This document shows, one piece after another, positions 18,094 through 26,989 of a DNA stretch of 64,000 nt. Origin of the DNA: Paenibacillus peoriae KCTC 3763 (lineage in GTDB: Bacteria > Bacillota > Bacilli > Paenibacillales > Paenibacillaceae); contig NZ_AGFX01000012.1 of NCBI RefSeq assembly GCF_000236805.1, positions 488,048 through 552,047 on the forward strand, in the 5' to 3' direction. The number at the start of each line of letters is the position of its first letter. Position 1 is the stretch's first letter. Position numbers and translations under genes: made by a program. The notes under the pieces were generated by a model. The model made no database searches. It saw nothing but the letters and a program-made list of their open reading frames with translations, and was not told the DNA's origin.

Positions 18094-19434
18094 TTATGCC
18101 TGTACTTCAGCTGACATAACTCCTGTTTCATCGATGTAATGGCGCAAGCTTTCCAGCGCGCGATTCGCGAGCGCTTCGTTCTTTTCCTTCTTATTGCGGA
18201 TTCGCGTCTCCAGCTTTGGCAGCAGACCGAAGTTTGCATTCATCGGCTGAAAATGCTTGAAATCAGCGGTCGTAATATACCGCGCCATACTGCCTAGTGT
18301 CGTTTCCGCAGGGAATACAAACATTTCCTGTCCCTGCGCCGCACGCGCCGCATTCATTCCCGCAAGCAAACCTGAAGCTGCTGATTCCACATACCCCTCT
18401 ACGCCAGTCATTTGCCCGGCAAAGAACAAATTGCTTCTCCCCTTGAATTGATAAGTTGGTTGAAGCTGCTGAGGAGAATTAATAAAGGTATTACGATGCA
18501 TCACACCATAACGTACAAACTCTGCCTTTTCGAGACCCGGTATCATAGAAAATACACGCTTTTGCTCCCCCCATTTGAGGTGAGTCTGGAAACCAACCAG
18601 ATTATACAGTGTGCCTGCAGCATTATCCTGGCGAAGCTGAACAACTGCATACGGCAGTTCACCTGTATGTGGATTCACTAGGCCAACTGGCTTCATAGGC
18701 CCGAACAATGCAGTCTGTTTCCCACGCTGCATCATCACTTCGATAGGCATACAGCCCTCGAAATAGATTTCTTTTTCAAATTCCTTAACCTGTGCCACCT
18801 CGGCCGTAATCAAGGCCTCATAAAAAGCGTCAAATTCCGCTTCATTCATCGGACAATTCAAGTAAGCCGCTTCTCCCTTATCATAACGGGAGGCCAGGTA
18901 AACCTTGCTCATGTCAATGGAGTCCTTTTCAACAATCGGGGCTGCAGCATCGTAAAAGTAAAAATACTCCTCTCCCATCAGCGATTTAATCTGTTCTGAC
19001 AAAGCCGGAGAAGTTAAAGGCCCCGTTGCAATGACCACAATGCCATCCTGTGGAATTTCCTGAAGCTCTTCATTCACGACCTCAATCAGCGGATGCTGAT
19101 GAAGTGTATCTGTAATATGACCGGAAAATCCGTCTCGATCCACTGCCAACGCACCGCCAGCTGGAACAGCATGACTATCCGCTGCGCTCAAAATCAAGGA
19201 ATTCAGCATTCTCATCTCTTCCTTCAGCACGCCAACCGCATTCGTTAGACCGTTCGCACGCAAGGAGTTACTGCACACCAGTTCGGCAAATTTATCTGTA
19301 TGATGTGCCGGTGTTTTTACAACCGGCCTCATTTCATATAACTTAACAGGTACTCCACGGCTTGCAATTTGCCAGGCAGCTTCGCTGCCCGCCAAACCCG
19401 CTCCGATGACCGTTACCTTTTGCATTTCACTCAC
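18094..19434 (-). CDS. trmFO: Folate-dependent tRNA (uracil-54-C5) methyltransferase TrmFO
   Basis: Makes ribothymidine at position 54 of tRNA using methylene-tetrahydrofolate and FAD. The 446-residue protein starts with an FAD-binding dinucleotide fold ([16 protein letters not shown] near residue 8-23). The two catalytic Cys candidates are in [12 protein letters not shown] near residue 54 and [12 protein letters not shown] near 226. Further motifs [16 protein letters not shown] and [20 protein letters not shown] fit the GidA/TrmFO fold. The GTG start has a GGGGGAT site upstream. It lies between topA and hslV; in Bacillus codV/xerC would follow. Confidence 0.96.
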   Translation of the reverse strand: MSEMQKVTVIGAGLAGSEAAWQIASRGVPVKLYEMRPVVKTPAHHTDKFAELVCSNSLRANGLTNAVGVLKEEMRMLNSLILSAADSHAVPAGGALAVDRDGFSGHITDTLHQHPLIEVVNEELQEIPQDGIVVIATGPLTSPALSEQIKSLMGEEYFYFYDAAAPIVEKDSIDMSKVYLASRYDKGEAAYLNCPMNEAEFDAFYEALITAEVAQVKEFEKEIYFEGCMPIEVMMQRGKQTALFGPMKPVGLVNPHTGELPYAVVQLRQDNAAGTLYNLVGFQTHLKWGEQKRVFSMIPGLEKAEFVRYGVMHRNTFINSPQQLQPTYQFKGRSNLFFAGQMTGVEGYVESAASGLLAGMNAARAAQGQEMFVFPAETTLGSMARYITTADFKHFQPMNANFGLLPKLETRIRNKKEKNEALANRALESLRHYIDETGVMSAEVQA

Positions 19435-19461
19435 GTATAAATCCCCCTGCTATTGTTGTTC

Positions 19462-21564
19462 TTATGAAGTCTCTACACTCTCATCGCTTTCTTCCAGCAT
19501 TTCACTGTGATCGCAGACGGTACAGTTGAGCTTTGTTCCCTGTTTCGTTCGTTTTTCGACCATTAAACCGCTACAACTCGGACAAGGCTTAATGGACGGT
19601 TTATCCCACGATACAAAATCGCATTCCGGGTAGCGGTCACAACCGTAGAAGACACGTCCTTTTTTACTCCGTCGTTCGACGACATGGCCCACACCGCATG
19701 TAGGACAAGTGATCCCGATATCCTTGACAATTGGCTTGGTGTTGCGGCAATCCGGGAAGGCAGAGCAGGCCAGAAATTTACCAAAGCGGCCTAGCTTATA
19801 CACCATTGGGCTGCCACATTTATCACAGATGACATCAGACACTTCATCCTTGATCTCAATTTCCTTCATTTCTTCCTCTGCCACTTCCAGACGCTTCTCA
19901 AATGACTCGTAAAAGTCACTCAAGACTTTAACCCAATTTCCTTCTCCCTCTTCTACGTGGTCAAGATCACCTTCCATATTGGCAGTGAACTCCACATTCA
20001 GAATCTCAGGAAAGAACTCCTCCATCTGTTCAATGACTAATTCTCCCAGCTCTGTAGGGAAGAACTTCTTTTCCTCAATGGCGACGTAACCACGCTTCTG
20101 AATAGTCTCCAGCGTAGGAGCATACGTACTCGGGCGTCCTATACCCAATTCTTCCAGCGTTTTAACCAGTCTTGCTTCCGTATAACGAGGAGGCGGTTGT
20201 GTAAAATGCTGCTTTGGTTCAACCGATTCTTTTTTCAGCTTATCGCCCGGTTGAAGTGGCGGCAGCAGCTTATCTTCTTCGGTTTTACCGTCGTCATTCC
20301 CCTCCACATATACTTTCATGAAGCCTGGAAAACGAACTTTAGAACCGGCTGCGCGGAAAATCGTCTCTCCTGCTTCAATATCAACGGACAGGGTATCCAT
20401 AATAGCGGAAGCCATCTGGCTCGCCATAAAACGTTCCCATACCAGTTTGTACAACCGGAACTGATCCCGGCTCATAAACGGCTTCACGGTTTCTGGATCA
20501 CGCAAAGCGGAGGTTGGACGAATCGCTTCATGCGCATCCTGAGCGTTGGCCGATTTTTTTGAATACTGACGAGGACTTTCAGGTACAAAATCTTCGCCAT
20601 ATTTTTGAATGATGATTTCCTTTGCTTCCTCTTGTGCCGAAACGGCGATCCGTGTGGAATCCGTACGCATATACGTAATCAGCCCCACGGTCCCTTCCTT
20701 GCCCAAATCCACGCCCTCATATAGCTGCTGAGCTACAGACATCGTTTTGGATGCACGGAAGTTGAGCTTCCGAGCTGCCTCTTGCTGTAATGAACTTGTT
20801 GTAAATGGTGGAGAAGGATTGCGAAGACGCTCTTTCTCCTTCACATCTTGTACCTTGTAAGACGATTTGCCGATCGCCTTTAATACTTCTTGTACGTCCG
20901 CTTCGCTGGAAAGCTCTTTCTTTTCGCCGCGCAGCTTGTGGAATTTCGCTTCAAAGGTGCTATCCTTAATAGCTAGCTTGGCTGTAATCGTCCAGTATTC
21001 TTCCGGTACAAACTCACTGATCTCGGTCTCCCGATCCAAAATAATTTTCACCGCAACGGACTGCACACGACCTGCGGACAGACCTTTTTTCACCTTTTTC
21101 CACAGAAGCGGACTGATTTTATAGCCAACAAGCCGATCAAGTATGCGTCTGGCCTGTTGGGCATTGACCAGATCCATATTGATTTTACGTGGTGTTTTAA
21201 AAGCATCCTTAACAGCCTGCTTCGTAATTTCATTAAATACAACCCGGCAATCTGCTGTATCATCCAGTTCCAATGCATGTGCCAGATGCCAGGCAATAGC
21301 CTCGCCTTCGCGATCCGGGTCAGCCGCCAGATATACTTTTTTTACTTTTTTCCGGGCATCCTTTAATTCTTTTAAAATTGAGCCTTTACCTCGAATGGTA
21401 ATGTATTTGGGATTAAAATCATTTTCGACCTCTACGCCGATCTGACTCTTCGGTAAATCCCTGATATGACCCATGGAAGCCTTGACGATATATTTGCTGC
21501 CTAAGTATTTGCCGATCGTCTTCGCCTTGGAAGGCGATTCCACGATGACGAGTGAATCCGCCAT
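19462..21564 (-). CDS. topA: DNA topoisomerase I
   Basis: Type IA topoisomerase that relaxes negative supercoils. The 700 residues contain the Toprim domain ([18 protein letters not shown] at the start; [16 protein letters not shown] near 85), the active-site Tyr in [16 protein letters not shown] near 300, and three C-terminal Cys4 zinc ribbons: CDKCG...CRN near 580-605, CPTCG...CDF near 620-650, and CPSCS...CDH near 660-685. A GAGGAGG site precedes the ATG. It follows dprA, as in Bacillus. Confidence 0.98.
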   Translation of the reverse strand: MADSLVIVESPSKAKTIGKYLGSKYIVKASMGHIRDLPKSQIGVEVENDFNPKYITIRGKGSILKELKDARKKVKKVYLAADPDREGEAIAWHLAHALELDDTADCRVVFNEITKQAVKDAFKTPRKINMDLVNAQQARRILDRLVGYKISPLLWKKVKKGLSAGRVQSVAVKIILDRETEISEFVPEEYWTITAKLAIKDSTFEAKFHKLRGEKKELSSEADVQEVLKAIGKSSYKVQDVKEKERLRNPSPPFTTSSLQQEAARKLNFRASKTMSVAQQLYEGVDLGKEGTVGLITYMRTDSTRIAVSAQEEAKEIIIQKYGEDFVPESPRQYSKKSANAQDAHEAIRPTSALRDPETVKPFMSRDQFRLYKLVWERFMASQMASAIMDTLSVDIEAGETIFRAAGSKVRFPGFMKVYVEGNDDGKTEEDKLLPPLQPGDKLKKESVEPKQHFTQPPPRYTEARLVKTLEELGIGRPSTYAPTLETIQKRGYVAIEEKKFFPTELGELVIEQMEEFFPEILNVEFTANMEGDLDHVEEGEGNWVKVLSDFYESFEKRLEVAEEEMKEIEIKDEVSDVICDKCGSPMVYKLGRFGKFLACSAFPDCRNTKPIVKDIGITCPTCGVGHVVERRSKKGRVFYGCDRYPECDFVSWDKPSIKPCPSCSGLMVEKRTKQGTKLNCTVCDHSEMLEESDESVETS

Positions 21565-21909
21565 AGGCTCTTCCTCCTCTCGATTGCATACATGAATATG
21601 ATAGTCTTCCTGAAATGTGGTGAGTTATGACACGTTAGAGAGCTTCACAGATGGATCATTCTTCCGATCGCTGTTACCCCCGGATTTTTTTCATTAAATA
21701 AAACAAAATAGGTTAAAATCCAGATGTAAAGGCGAACGCTGCGCTTCTCCAGAAAGATTCCATCTGCTCCGCTGCTGCGAGTCATAAAGTCAACACAATT
21801 CAGGAAGTGGGGAGGGAGTAGGAATCCGCGGTGCGGATGACTTCCCTTCACCTGATGTTTAAAATTGAATTTGTGCAATTACTAACCAAGGACTTTACAA
21901 AAACAACTA
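21565..21909. other. Intergenic region between dprA and topA with a structured element
   Basis: A 345-base gap. An open frame of 77 codons at 21645-21878 has no ribosome binding site and an unusual composition, so it is not called as a gene. The central part contains nested inverted repeats (entry at 21649-21765). The last 30 bases before topA carry its ribosome binding site. No clear terminator for dprA was seen. Confidence 0.6.
21649..21765. repeat. Nested inverted-repeat element upstream of topA
   Basis: The outer arms are AGATGGATCATTCT at 21649-21662 and AGAAAGATTCCATCT at 21751-21765; they pair with one bulge and one mismatch. Inner arms are GGATTTT (21682-21688) and AAAATCC (21715-21721). 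The spacer on the outer right side is GC-rich. The architecture resembles a small dispersed intergenic repeat or MITE-like element. I have the impression of similar sequences in other Paenibacillus intergenic regions, but this was not searched. Confidence 0.5.
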
Positions 21910-23028
21910 CTAAATAAGCTTGTATTTTGTGCCCGCCAGCTGGGCGATCCTTTTTTTTATGATTAACGATAACAGAACTGCGTGTAAAAGTCCAAAATCC
22001 CATGCCGTGGCTTCAAGCAGTTCATCCAGAGTCATGATTCCCTGCTCCAGTAACAGCACAATACGATTCTCCTCGGAAGTTTCACTTTCTGTCGCATTCA
22101 AGACCTCCCTTACATCGTGCCCCTGCTCCCTATTGTATGAAGAAACATCCCTTGTACGCAAATCAGTTGCATACTCTTCAATAATATCCGAAGCTTCAGT
22201 GACCGTTTTGGCCCCCTGCTTAATCAGACTGAGCGTACCTCTACTCTTCGGTGACGTAATTGGCCCGGGAACAGCAAACACATCTCGATTTGCCTCCATT
22301 GCAGCATCAGCTGTAATGAGAGAGCCACTCCTTGTATCTGCTTCGACGACAAGCGTTCCCTTCGTCAAGCCGGCAATAATGCGGTTGCGCTGCGGAAACA
22401 TTCCTGGATGAGATCTCGTGCCTGGTGGATACTCCGATACGATCAAGCCTCTGCTTGCCATCTCTGCAAATAAAGACGCATTTTGAGGCGGATAAATTTG
22501 ATCAATGGCTGTTCCGAGCACACCAATTGTGTTTCCTCCCTGGCGCAGCGCTGTTTCATGGCAAATACTATCAATTCCTCTTGCCAATCCACTAACCACC
22601 GTAATCCCAGCACGACACAATCCCTCTGTTAGTATCTCCGCTGCTCTACGTCCATACGCAGTGGGAACGCGGGTTCCTACTATGGCTACAGCGCATGTAT
22701 GCAAAAGTGATTTATCCCCTTTTGTATATATTACCCAAGGAGGATCAACTGTTTCCTTCATTAATAGGGGATAATCCTCGTCTACATAAGTTATCGTTCC
22801 AATATCACCGGATTGAGCTCGCTGATATCGTTCATGAACCCATTCTTCGTTGTAACACTGTGCTGCCAGGCGAGCCTGAGCAGAACTTAATCCAATCTCC
22901 ATCCATTTCTGCTCACTAAAATGCAGCAGCTCATGCAGTCGATAATCACTCGACCAAATACGCTGAATGGTCTTCCTTCCGATTCCTTCTAATTCATGTA
23001 AACCTAACAAAAGCCATCTTTCTTCCAA
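21910..23028 (-). CDS. dprA: DNA processing protein DprA (Smf)
   Basis: Loads RecA on incoming single-stranded DNA during natural transformation. The 372-residue protein has an N-terminal helix-hairpin-like part (LHELEGIGRKTIQRIW), a central Rossmann-type domain with VAIVGTRVPTAYGRRAAEIL near residue 113, VVSGLARGIDSICHETALRQ near 143, MFPQRNRIIAGLTKGTLVVE near 208, and a C-terminal winged-helix-like part. The start codon is TTG with GGGGGA eight bases upstream. Position between sucD and topA is conserved. Confidence 0.95.
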   Translation of the reverse strand: MEERWLLLGLHELEGIGRKTIQRIWSSDYRLHELLHFSEQKWMEIGLSSAQARLAAQCYNEEWVHERYQRAQSGDIGTITYVDEDYPLLMKETVDPPWVIYTKGDKSLLHTCAVAIVGTRVPTAYGRRAAEILTEGLCRAGITVVSGLARGIDSICHETALRQGGNTIGVLGTAIDQIYPPQNASLFAEMASRGLIVSEYPPGTRSHPGMFPQRNRIIAGLTKGTLVVEADTRSGSLITADAAMEANRDVFAVPGPITSPKSRGTLSLIKQGAKTVTEASDIIEEYATDLRTRDVSSYNREQGHDVREVLNATESETSEENRIVLLLEQGIMTLDELLEATAWDFGLLHAVLLSLIIKKRIAQLAGTKYKLI

Positions 23029-23126
23029 ACTGCGGTTCCCCCGTTCACGGGAAGAATAAACCCTCCCTTATTTTGTGGCACATTGCACTATTTTGCAAGC
23101 GTTTCCCTGACAAGCCTGTCTCAACG

Positions 23127-23177
23127 AAAAAAAAGCAACCTTTTCATCCCCTGTTACAGAAGATAAAAAGGTTGCTT
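23127..23177 (-). terminator. Terminator after sucD
   Basis: A perfect 12-base inverted repeat, AAGCAACCTTTT (23133-23144) and AAAAGGTTGCTT (23166-23177), is followed on the minus strand by eight T. It ends the sucCD operon before dprA. Confidence 0.88.
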
Positions 23178-23255
23178 ACCTTTCTTTCATTATACACTAG
23201 AAAGCTGCAAATTTCGATTTGTTTTACAGCCTGTATATTAATGAAGAAACACGAC

Positions 23256-24185
23256 TTAATGTGTCGTACACAAATTCAGAATCCCGCGCTCCTCCAGCAC
23301 ACTAACCAGCGTCGAACCCATTTCGGAAGGAGTCGGTGCTACCTTAATTCCGCAGGCTTCAAGCGTAGCAATTTTCTCCTTGGCCGTCCCTTTTCCACCG
23401 GAAATAATGGCGCCTGCGTGCCCCATTCGTTTGCCTGCAGGTGCAGTCACACCGCCGATAAAACCAACCACTGGCTTGGTCATATGATCCCGAATCCACT
23501 CGGCAGCTTCCTCCTCGGCTGTACCACCGATTTCCCCAATCATAATAACTGCGTGAGTTTTGGGGTCCTCATTGAAGCGCCGCAAAATATCAATGAATTC
23601 CGAGCCTTTAACAGGATCACCACCAATACCGACCGCAGAAGATTGTCCTATGCCCCGCGTTGTCAGCTGATGCACTGCCTCATAGGTCAGCGTACCACTA
23701 CGTGACACAACACCTACATGGCCTGGCAGATGAATGTAACCAGGCATGATACCGATTTTACACTCACCCGGCGTAATAACACCCGGACAGTTCGGACCGA
23801 TCAGAACAGTCTTTCTACCTTCCATAAAACGTTTGACCTTGACCATATCCAGCACCGGAATACCTTCGGTAATACAAATTACGAGGTCTAACTCCGCATC
23901 CACGGCTTCCAAAATGGAATCCGCTGCAAAAGCCGGCGGCACGTAAATCACGCTTGCTGTTGCACCAGTAGCTTCCTTTGCTTCACTCACCGTGTTAAAC
24001 ACTGGCAGCTTAACCTGTTGTCCGTTCTCCAGCGTAATTTCCACCTCTGTGCCGCCTTTGCCCGGAGAGGTGCCTCCTACCATCTGTGTGCCGTAATCAA
24101 GCGCACCCTTGGCGTGAAACAACGCCGTTTTTCCCGTAATCCCCTGTGTAATCACCTTTGTATGCTTATCGACCAAAATACTCAC
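23256..24185 (-). CDS. sucD: Succinyl-CoA synthetase alpha subunit
   Basis: Catalyses, with SucC, the substrate-level phosphorylation step of the citric acid cycle (succinyl-CoA to succinate). GTG 24185 gives 309 residues starting [18 protein letters not shown], which matches the Bacillus N-terminus; a GTG three codons upstream is open but sits on the ribosome binding site. The CoA-binding fold is at 10-130, [20 protein letters not shown] is near 123, and the phosphohistidine is in [18 protein letters not shown] near 245. It lies 49 bases after sucC. Confidence 0.96.
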   Translation of the reverse strand: MSILVDKHTKVITQGITGKTALFHAKGALDYGTQMVGGTSPGKGGTEVEITLENGQQVKLPVFNTVSEAKEATGATASVIYVPPAFAADSILEAVDAELDLVICITEGIPVLDMVKVKRFMEGRKTVLIGPNCPGVITPGECKIGIMPGYIHLPGHVGVVSRSGTLTYEAVHQLTTRGIGQSSAVGIGGDPVKGSEFIDILRRFNEDPKTHAVIMIGEIGGTAEEEAAEWIRDHMTKPVVGFIGGVTAPAGKRMGHAGAIISGGKGTAKEKIATLEACGIKVAPTPSEMGSTLVSVLEERGILNLCTTH

Positions 24186-24234
24186 GATCTTCACATCCCC
24201 TATCGTTTATTCGGCATATCGGAATGCAAACAGG

Positions 24235-25395
24235 CTATTGAACAAGTTCAACGATTTTTTGGGCACCATCCGCCATGGAATCGGCAGCCACGATATTTAA
24301 CCCGGATTCCGCTAAAATCTGTTTGCCCAACTCGACATTCGTCCCTTCGAGACGGACAACAAGCGGACGAGTCAGCCCCAACTGCTTGGCAGCCTCCACA
24401 ACGCCGTTCGCAATGATGTCACACTGCATAATTCCGCCGAAAATGTTCACGAAAATACCTTTTACCTTCGGATCGGCTAAAATGATTTTAAACGCTTCGG
24501 TCACCTTTTCCGTCGTCGCACCGCCCCCTACGTCCAGGAAGTTTGCCGGATCGCCACCGTAATATTTGATAATATCCATTGTTGCCATCGCCAAGCCTGC
24601 ACCATTGACCATACAGCCAATATTTCCGTCGAGGGCGATATAGCTCAGATCGTATTTGGATGCCTCAATTTCCTTTTCGTCCTCTTCATCCAAATCGCGC
24701 AATTCCAAAATATCTTTGTGGCGGAACAACGCGTTAGAATCAAAATTCAGTTTGGCATCCAGCGCCAGTACATTTCCATCACCTGTAACGACTAGGGGAT
24801 TAATTTCTGCAATCGAACAGTCCTTGTCCACAAAAGCCTCGTACAACGCCAGCATAAATTTGACCGCTTTGTTTACCTGCTCATTAGGAATGTTAATGTC
24901 ATAAGCCAGCTTGCGAGCCTGATACACCTGAAGCCCAATCGCGGGATCAACGACCGCTTTAAAAATCTTCTCTGGAGTAGCCGCAGCTACCTCTTCGATT
25001 TCCGTACCGCCTTCTTCCGAGGCCATGATCACGATACGTCCGGTTGCACGATCTACAACAACGCCGACGTAATATTCTTTACGAATGTCGCAGCCTTCCT
25101 CTATCAAAAGGCGTTTGACTTCTTTACCTTCAGGTCCGGTCTGATGCGTCACCAGCACCTTTCCCAAAATTTCAGAGGCATAAGTTCGTACCTCTTCCAA
25201 GCCTTTGGCTACCTTCACGCCACCCGCTTTACCGCGTCCACCAGCATGAATTTGTGCTTTTACCACCGTAACAGCGCTTCCAAGCGATTCTGCCGCAGCA
25301 ACGGCTTCCTCCACCGTATAGGCAACCTTACCGTTCGGTACAGCCACTCCGTACTGCTTTAATACTTCTTTACCCTGATATTCATGGATATTCAT
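24235..25395 (-). CDS. sucC: Succinyl-CoA synthetase beta subunit (ADP-forming)
   Basis: Nucleotide-binding subunit of 386 residues with an N-terminal ATP-grasp domain ([40 protein letters not shown] near 45; [20 protein letters not shown] near 195) and a C-terminal flavodoxin-like domain ([20 protein letters not shown] near 310). First gene of the sucCD operon. An AGGAGG site lies seven bases before the ATG. The promoter with a catabolite-response-like site is described separately. Confidence 0.97.
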   Translation of the reverse strand: MNIHEYQGKEVLKQYGVAVPNGKVAYTVEEAVAAAESLGSAVTVVKAQIHAGGRGKAGGVKVAKGLEEVRTYASEILGKVLVTHQTGPEGKEVKRLLIEEGCDIRKEYYVGVVVDRATGRIVIMASEEGGTEIEEVAAATPEKIFKAVVDPAIGLQVYQARKLAYDINIPNEQVNKAVKFMLALYEAFVDKDCSIAEINPLVVTGDGNVLALDAKLNFDSNALFRHKDILELRDLDEEDEKEIEASKYDLSYIALDGNIGCMVNGAGLAMATMDIIKYYGGDPANFLDVGGGATTEKVTEAFKIILADPKVKGIFVNIFGGIMQCDIIANGVVEAAKQLGLTRPLVVRLEGTNVELGKQILAESGLNIVAADSMADGAQKIVELVQ

Positions 25396-25465
25396 TCTGG
25401 AATCCTCCTATCAACATGACTGCAACAAGGGCGGTTCACAAGGAAATCTATACTAAACCTACATC

Positions 25466-25493
25466 ATTGTAACATGTTTTTAAAACGCTTTCC
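25466..25493 (-). promoter_or_regulatory. sucC promoter with CcpA cre-like site
   Basis: Minus strand: extended -10 TG-T-TACAAT, with TACAAT at 25466-25471 and TG at 25473-25474; no good -35. Just upstream, 25480-25493 reads GGAAAGCGTTTTAA on the minus strand, which fits the cre consensus TGWNANCGNTNWCA at all fixed positions but two. A cre here would overlap RNA polymerase and repress, which suits a citric acid cycle operon. Confidence 0.5.
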
Positions 25494-25605
25494 TTAAAAT
25501 TTAACCTCATGAATTACAGTATTTTGATATCATTATCATTCCCAAAATCGAATGTTTGGATATTTATGGGTATTTATTTTTGATAATTTTTATACAACGG
25601 GACGT

Positions 25606-25657
25606 AAAAAAAAGCACCTCTCAAAATAGAGTTACAACCCACCATGAGAGGCACTTT
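25606..25657 (-). terminator. Terminator after ohrR
   Basis: Arms AAGCACCTCTCA (25612-25623) and TGAGAGGCACTT (25645-25656) pair except for a two-base internal mismatch and are followed on the minus strand by eight T. It lies about 75 bases after the ohrR stop and isolates it from sucC. Confidence 0.75.
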
Positions 25658-25731
25658 ATTTCATCAGGCACTCGCTTTTTCAGCTAAGAACGACTTGGGC
25701 AATCAGATTGTAACGTAACTGAAAGTGCCTA

Positions 25732-26202
25732 TTATGATTTTTCAATCTTCACATTCGCTTGATGGACACGATCCAGCAGATCTTTGAACTGCAGTAGAAG
25801 CGAACCAAACTGATCGTGGGTCATACTCGTTTTTTCCTGAATACATCCTGGTACAGATAGGGCTTTTTCTCGCAATGCGCTTCCCTCTGCCGTCAGAGAA
25901 ATCAGCACTTTGCGCTCATCCTGAGTCGAACGCTTGCGATCAATCAATCCGGCATTTTGCAATCTCTTTAATAGCGGAGTCAGTGTACCGGAATCCAAGT
26001 ACAACGCTTCACCCAATTCCTTCACTGTACATTCTTCACGCTCCCAGAGCACGATTAGCACCAGGTATTGTGAATACGTCACACCAAGCTTATCCAGATA
26101 AGGTTGGTACAGCTTCGTAATCTCTCTCGAACACGCATATATGGCAAAACATAACTGGTTATCAAGTTTTAATGCTGCACCTTCGTTATAACTATGGTCC
26201 AT
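25732..26202 (-). CDS. ohrR: Organic hydroperoxide-sensing repressor OhrR (MarR family)
   Basis: Winged-helix repressor of 156 residues. The N-terminal segment LDNQLCFAIYACSREITKLY carries the reactive Cys of OhrR (Cys15 in Bacillus) at about residue 18; organic peroxides oxidise it and release DNA. A second Cys follows at about residue 24 in YACSRE. The tyrosine-containing YQPYLDKLGVTYSQYLVLIV and the wing YLDSGTLTPLLKRLQNAGLI are typical. It is transcribed away from ohr, which it should repress from the shared 147-base region. Confidence 0.94.
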   Translation of the reverse strand: MDHSYNEGAALKLDNQLCFAIYACSREITKLYQPYLDKLGVTYSQYLVLIVLWEREECTVKELGEALYLDSGTLTPLLKRLQNAGLIDRKRSTQDERKVLISLTAEGSALREKALSVPGCIQEKTSMTHDQFGSLLLQFKDLLDRVHQANVKIEKS

Positions 26203-26295
26203 GTTGTCAGATCACCTACTTTCGTCACTATTTTAGCACATTATATAGCAAATTACATGCTAATTGCACAAAATACTTTACAATCGATAATTATT

Positions 26296-26324
26296 TTGTT
26301 AAATTAAATTGTGTAAAATATAAA
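26296..26324 (+). promoter_or_regulatory. ohr promoter with OhrR operator-like sequence
   Basis: TTGTTA at 26296-26301 and TATAAA at 26319-26324 with a 17-base spacer form a good sigma-A promoter 26 bases before the ohr start codon. The spacer (AAATTAAATTGTGTAAA) resembles the AATTAAATTGTATACAATT core of the Bacillus OhrR operator, so the repressor would sit between -35 and -10. Confidence 0.65.
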
Positions 26325-26349
26325 TTGAGCGAGAGGCAGTGATTAAATT

Positions 26350-26778
26350 ATGATGACCATTCAACAAAAAATGTATGAAACAACAGTAAAAGCGGTTGGT
26401 GGACGTAACGGTTATATCGAGTCTTCCTCCCCTGAACTTCGTTTAAATATTGATATGCCTAAAGAAATGGGTGGCGCAGGCGGTGCAGGAACAAATCCTG
26501 AGCAATTGTTCGCAGCAGGATATTCCGCCTGCTTTGACAGTGCTTTAAATATGGTTGCCCGTATGCAACGTGTTAAGCACGAAGGTACTGAAGTAACAGC
26601 CACGGTCCAATTGGGTAAAGTGGAAGACGGCGGCTTCGGAATTGGAGTAAATCTGGACGTACTGGTAAAAGGTGTAGATCATGAGACAGCAGTAAAACTG
26701 GTGGAAGGTGCACATGAGCAATGTCCATACTCCCGCGCTACCCGCGGAAATATTGAAGTGAAGCTGAACGTTCTGTAA
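26350..26778 (+). CDS. ohr: Organic hydroperoxide reductase Ohr
   Basis: Thiol peroxidase of the Ohr/OsmC fold that reduces organic and fatty acid hydroperoxides. The 142 residues include the first active-site Cys in QLFAAGYSACFDSALNMVAR near residue 58 and the second in EQCPYSRATRGNIEVKL near 123. One of the few plus-strand genes, divergent from ohrR. Two ATG codons in tandem begin the gene; the upstream site is a modest GAGAGG. A strong terminator follows. Confidence 0.96.
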   Translation: MMTIQQKMYETTVKAVGGRNGYIESSSPELRLNIDMPKEMGGAGGAGTNPEQLFAAGYSACFDSALNMVARMQRVKHEGTEVTATVQLGKVEDGGFGIGVNLDVLVKGVDHETAVKLVEGAHEQCPYSRATRGNIEVKLNVL

Positions 26779-26882
26779 AACTGATGTACCTTCCAACAAC
26801 TAACATGGTAGATGATGCATAATCGTATATACGAAAGTGATATACTCATAGTATAATCACATTGTCATAATCTTTTTTTCTT

Positions 26883-26913
26883 CTCCAGAACTTTGCGTCT
26901 GGAGCTTTTTTTT
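26883..26913 (+). terminator. Terminator after ohr
   Basis: Arms CTCCAGA and TCTGGAG with an eight-base loop are followed by C and eight T on the plus strand, about 105 bases after the ohr stop. Confidence 0.88.
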
Positions 26914-26989
26914 GCCCTTATTTTCCCCCAATCTAACCTGTAAAATGTTTATATAAAAAAATAATCGTAGTAACCGCTTTTATTTCATA

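Noticed and set aside
21645-21878. 77-codon minus-strand frame upstream of topA
   Set aside because: No ribosome binding site and it covers the inverted-repeat element; better explained as non-coding.
25523-25542. Fur-like sequence TGATATCATTATCA upstream of sucC
   Set aside because: Only the first ten bases follow the Fur consensus and it is far upstream of the -10; probably chance in AT-rich DNA.
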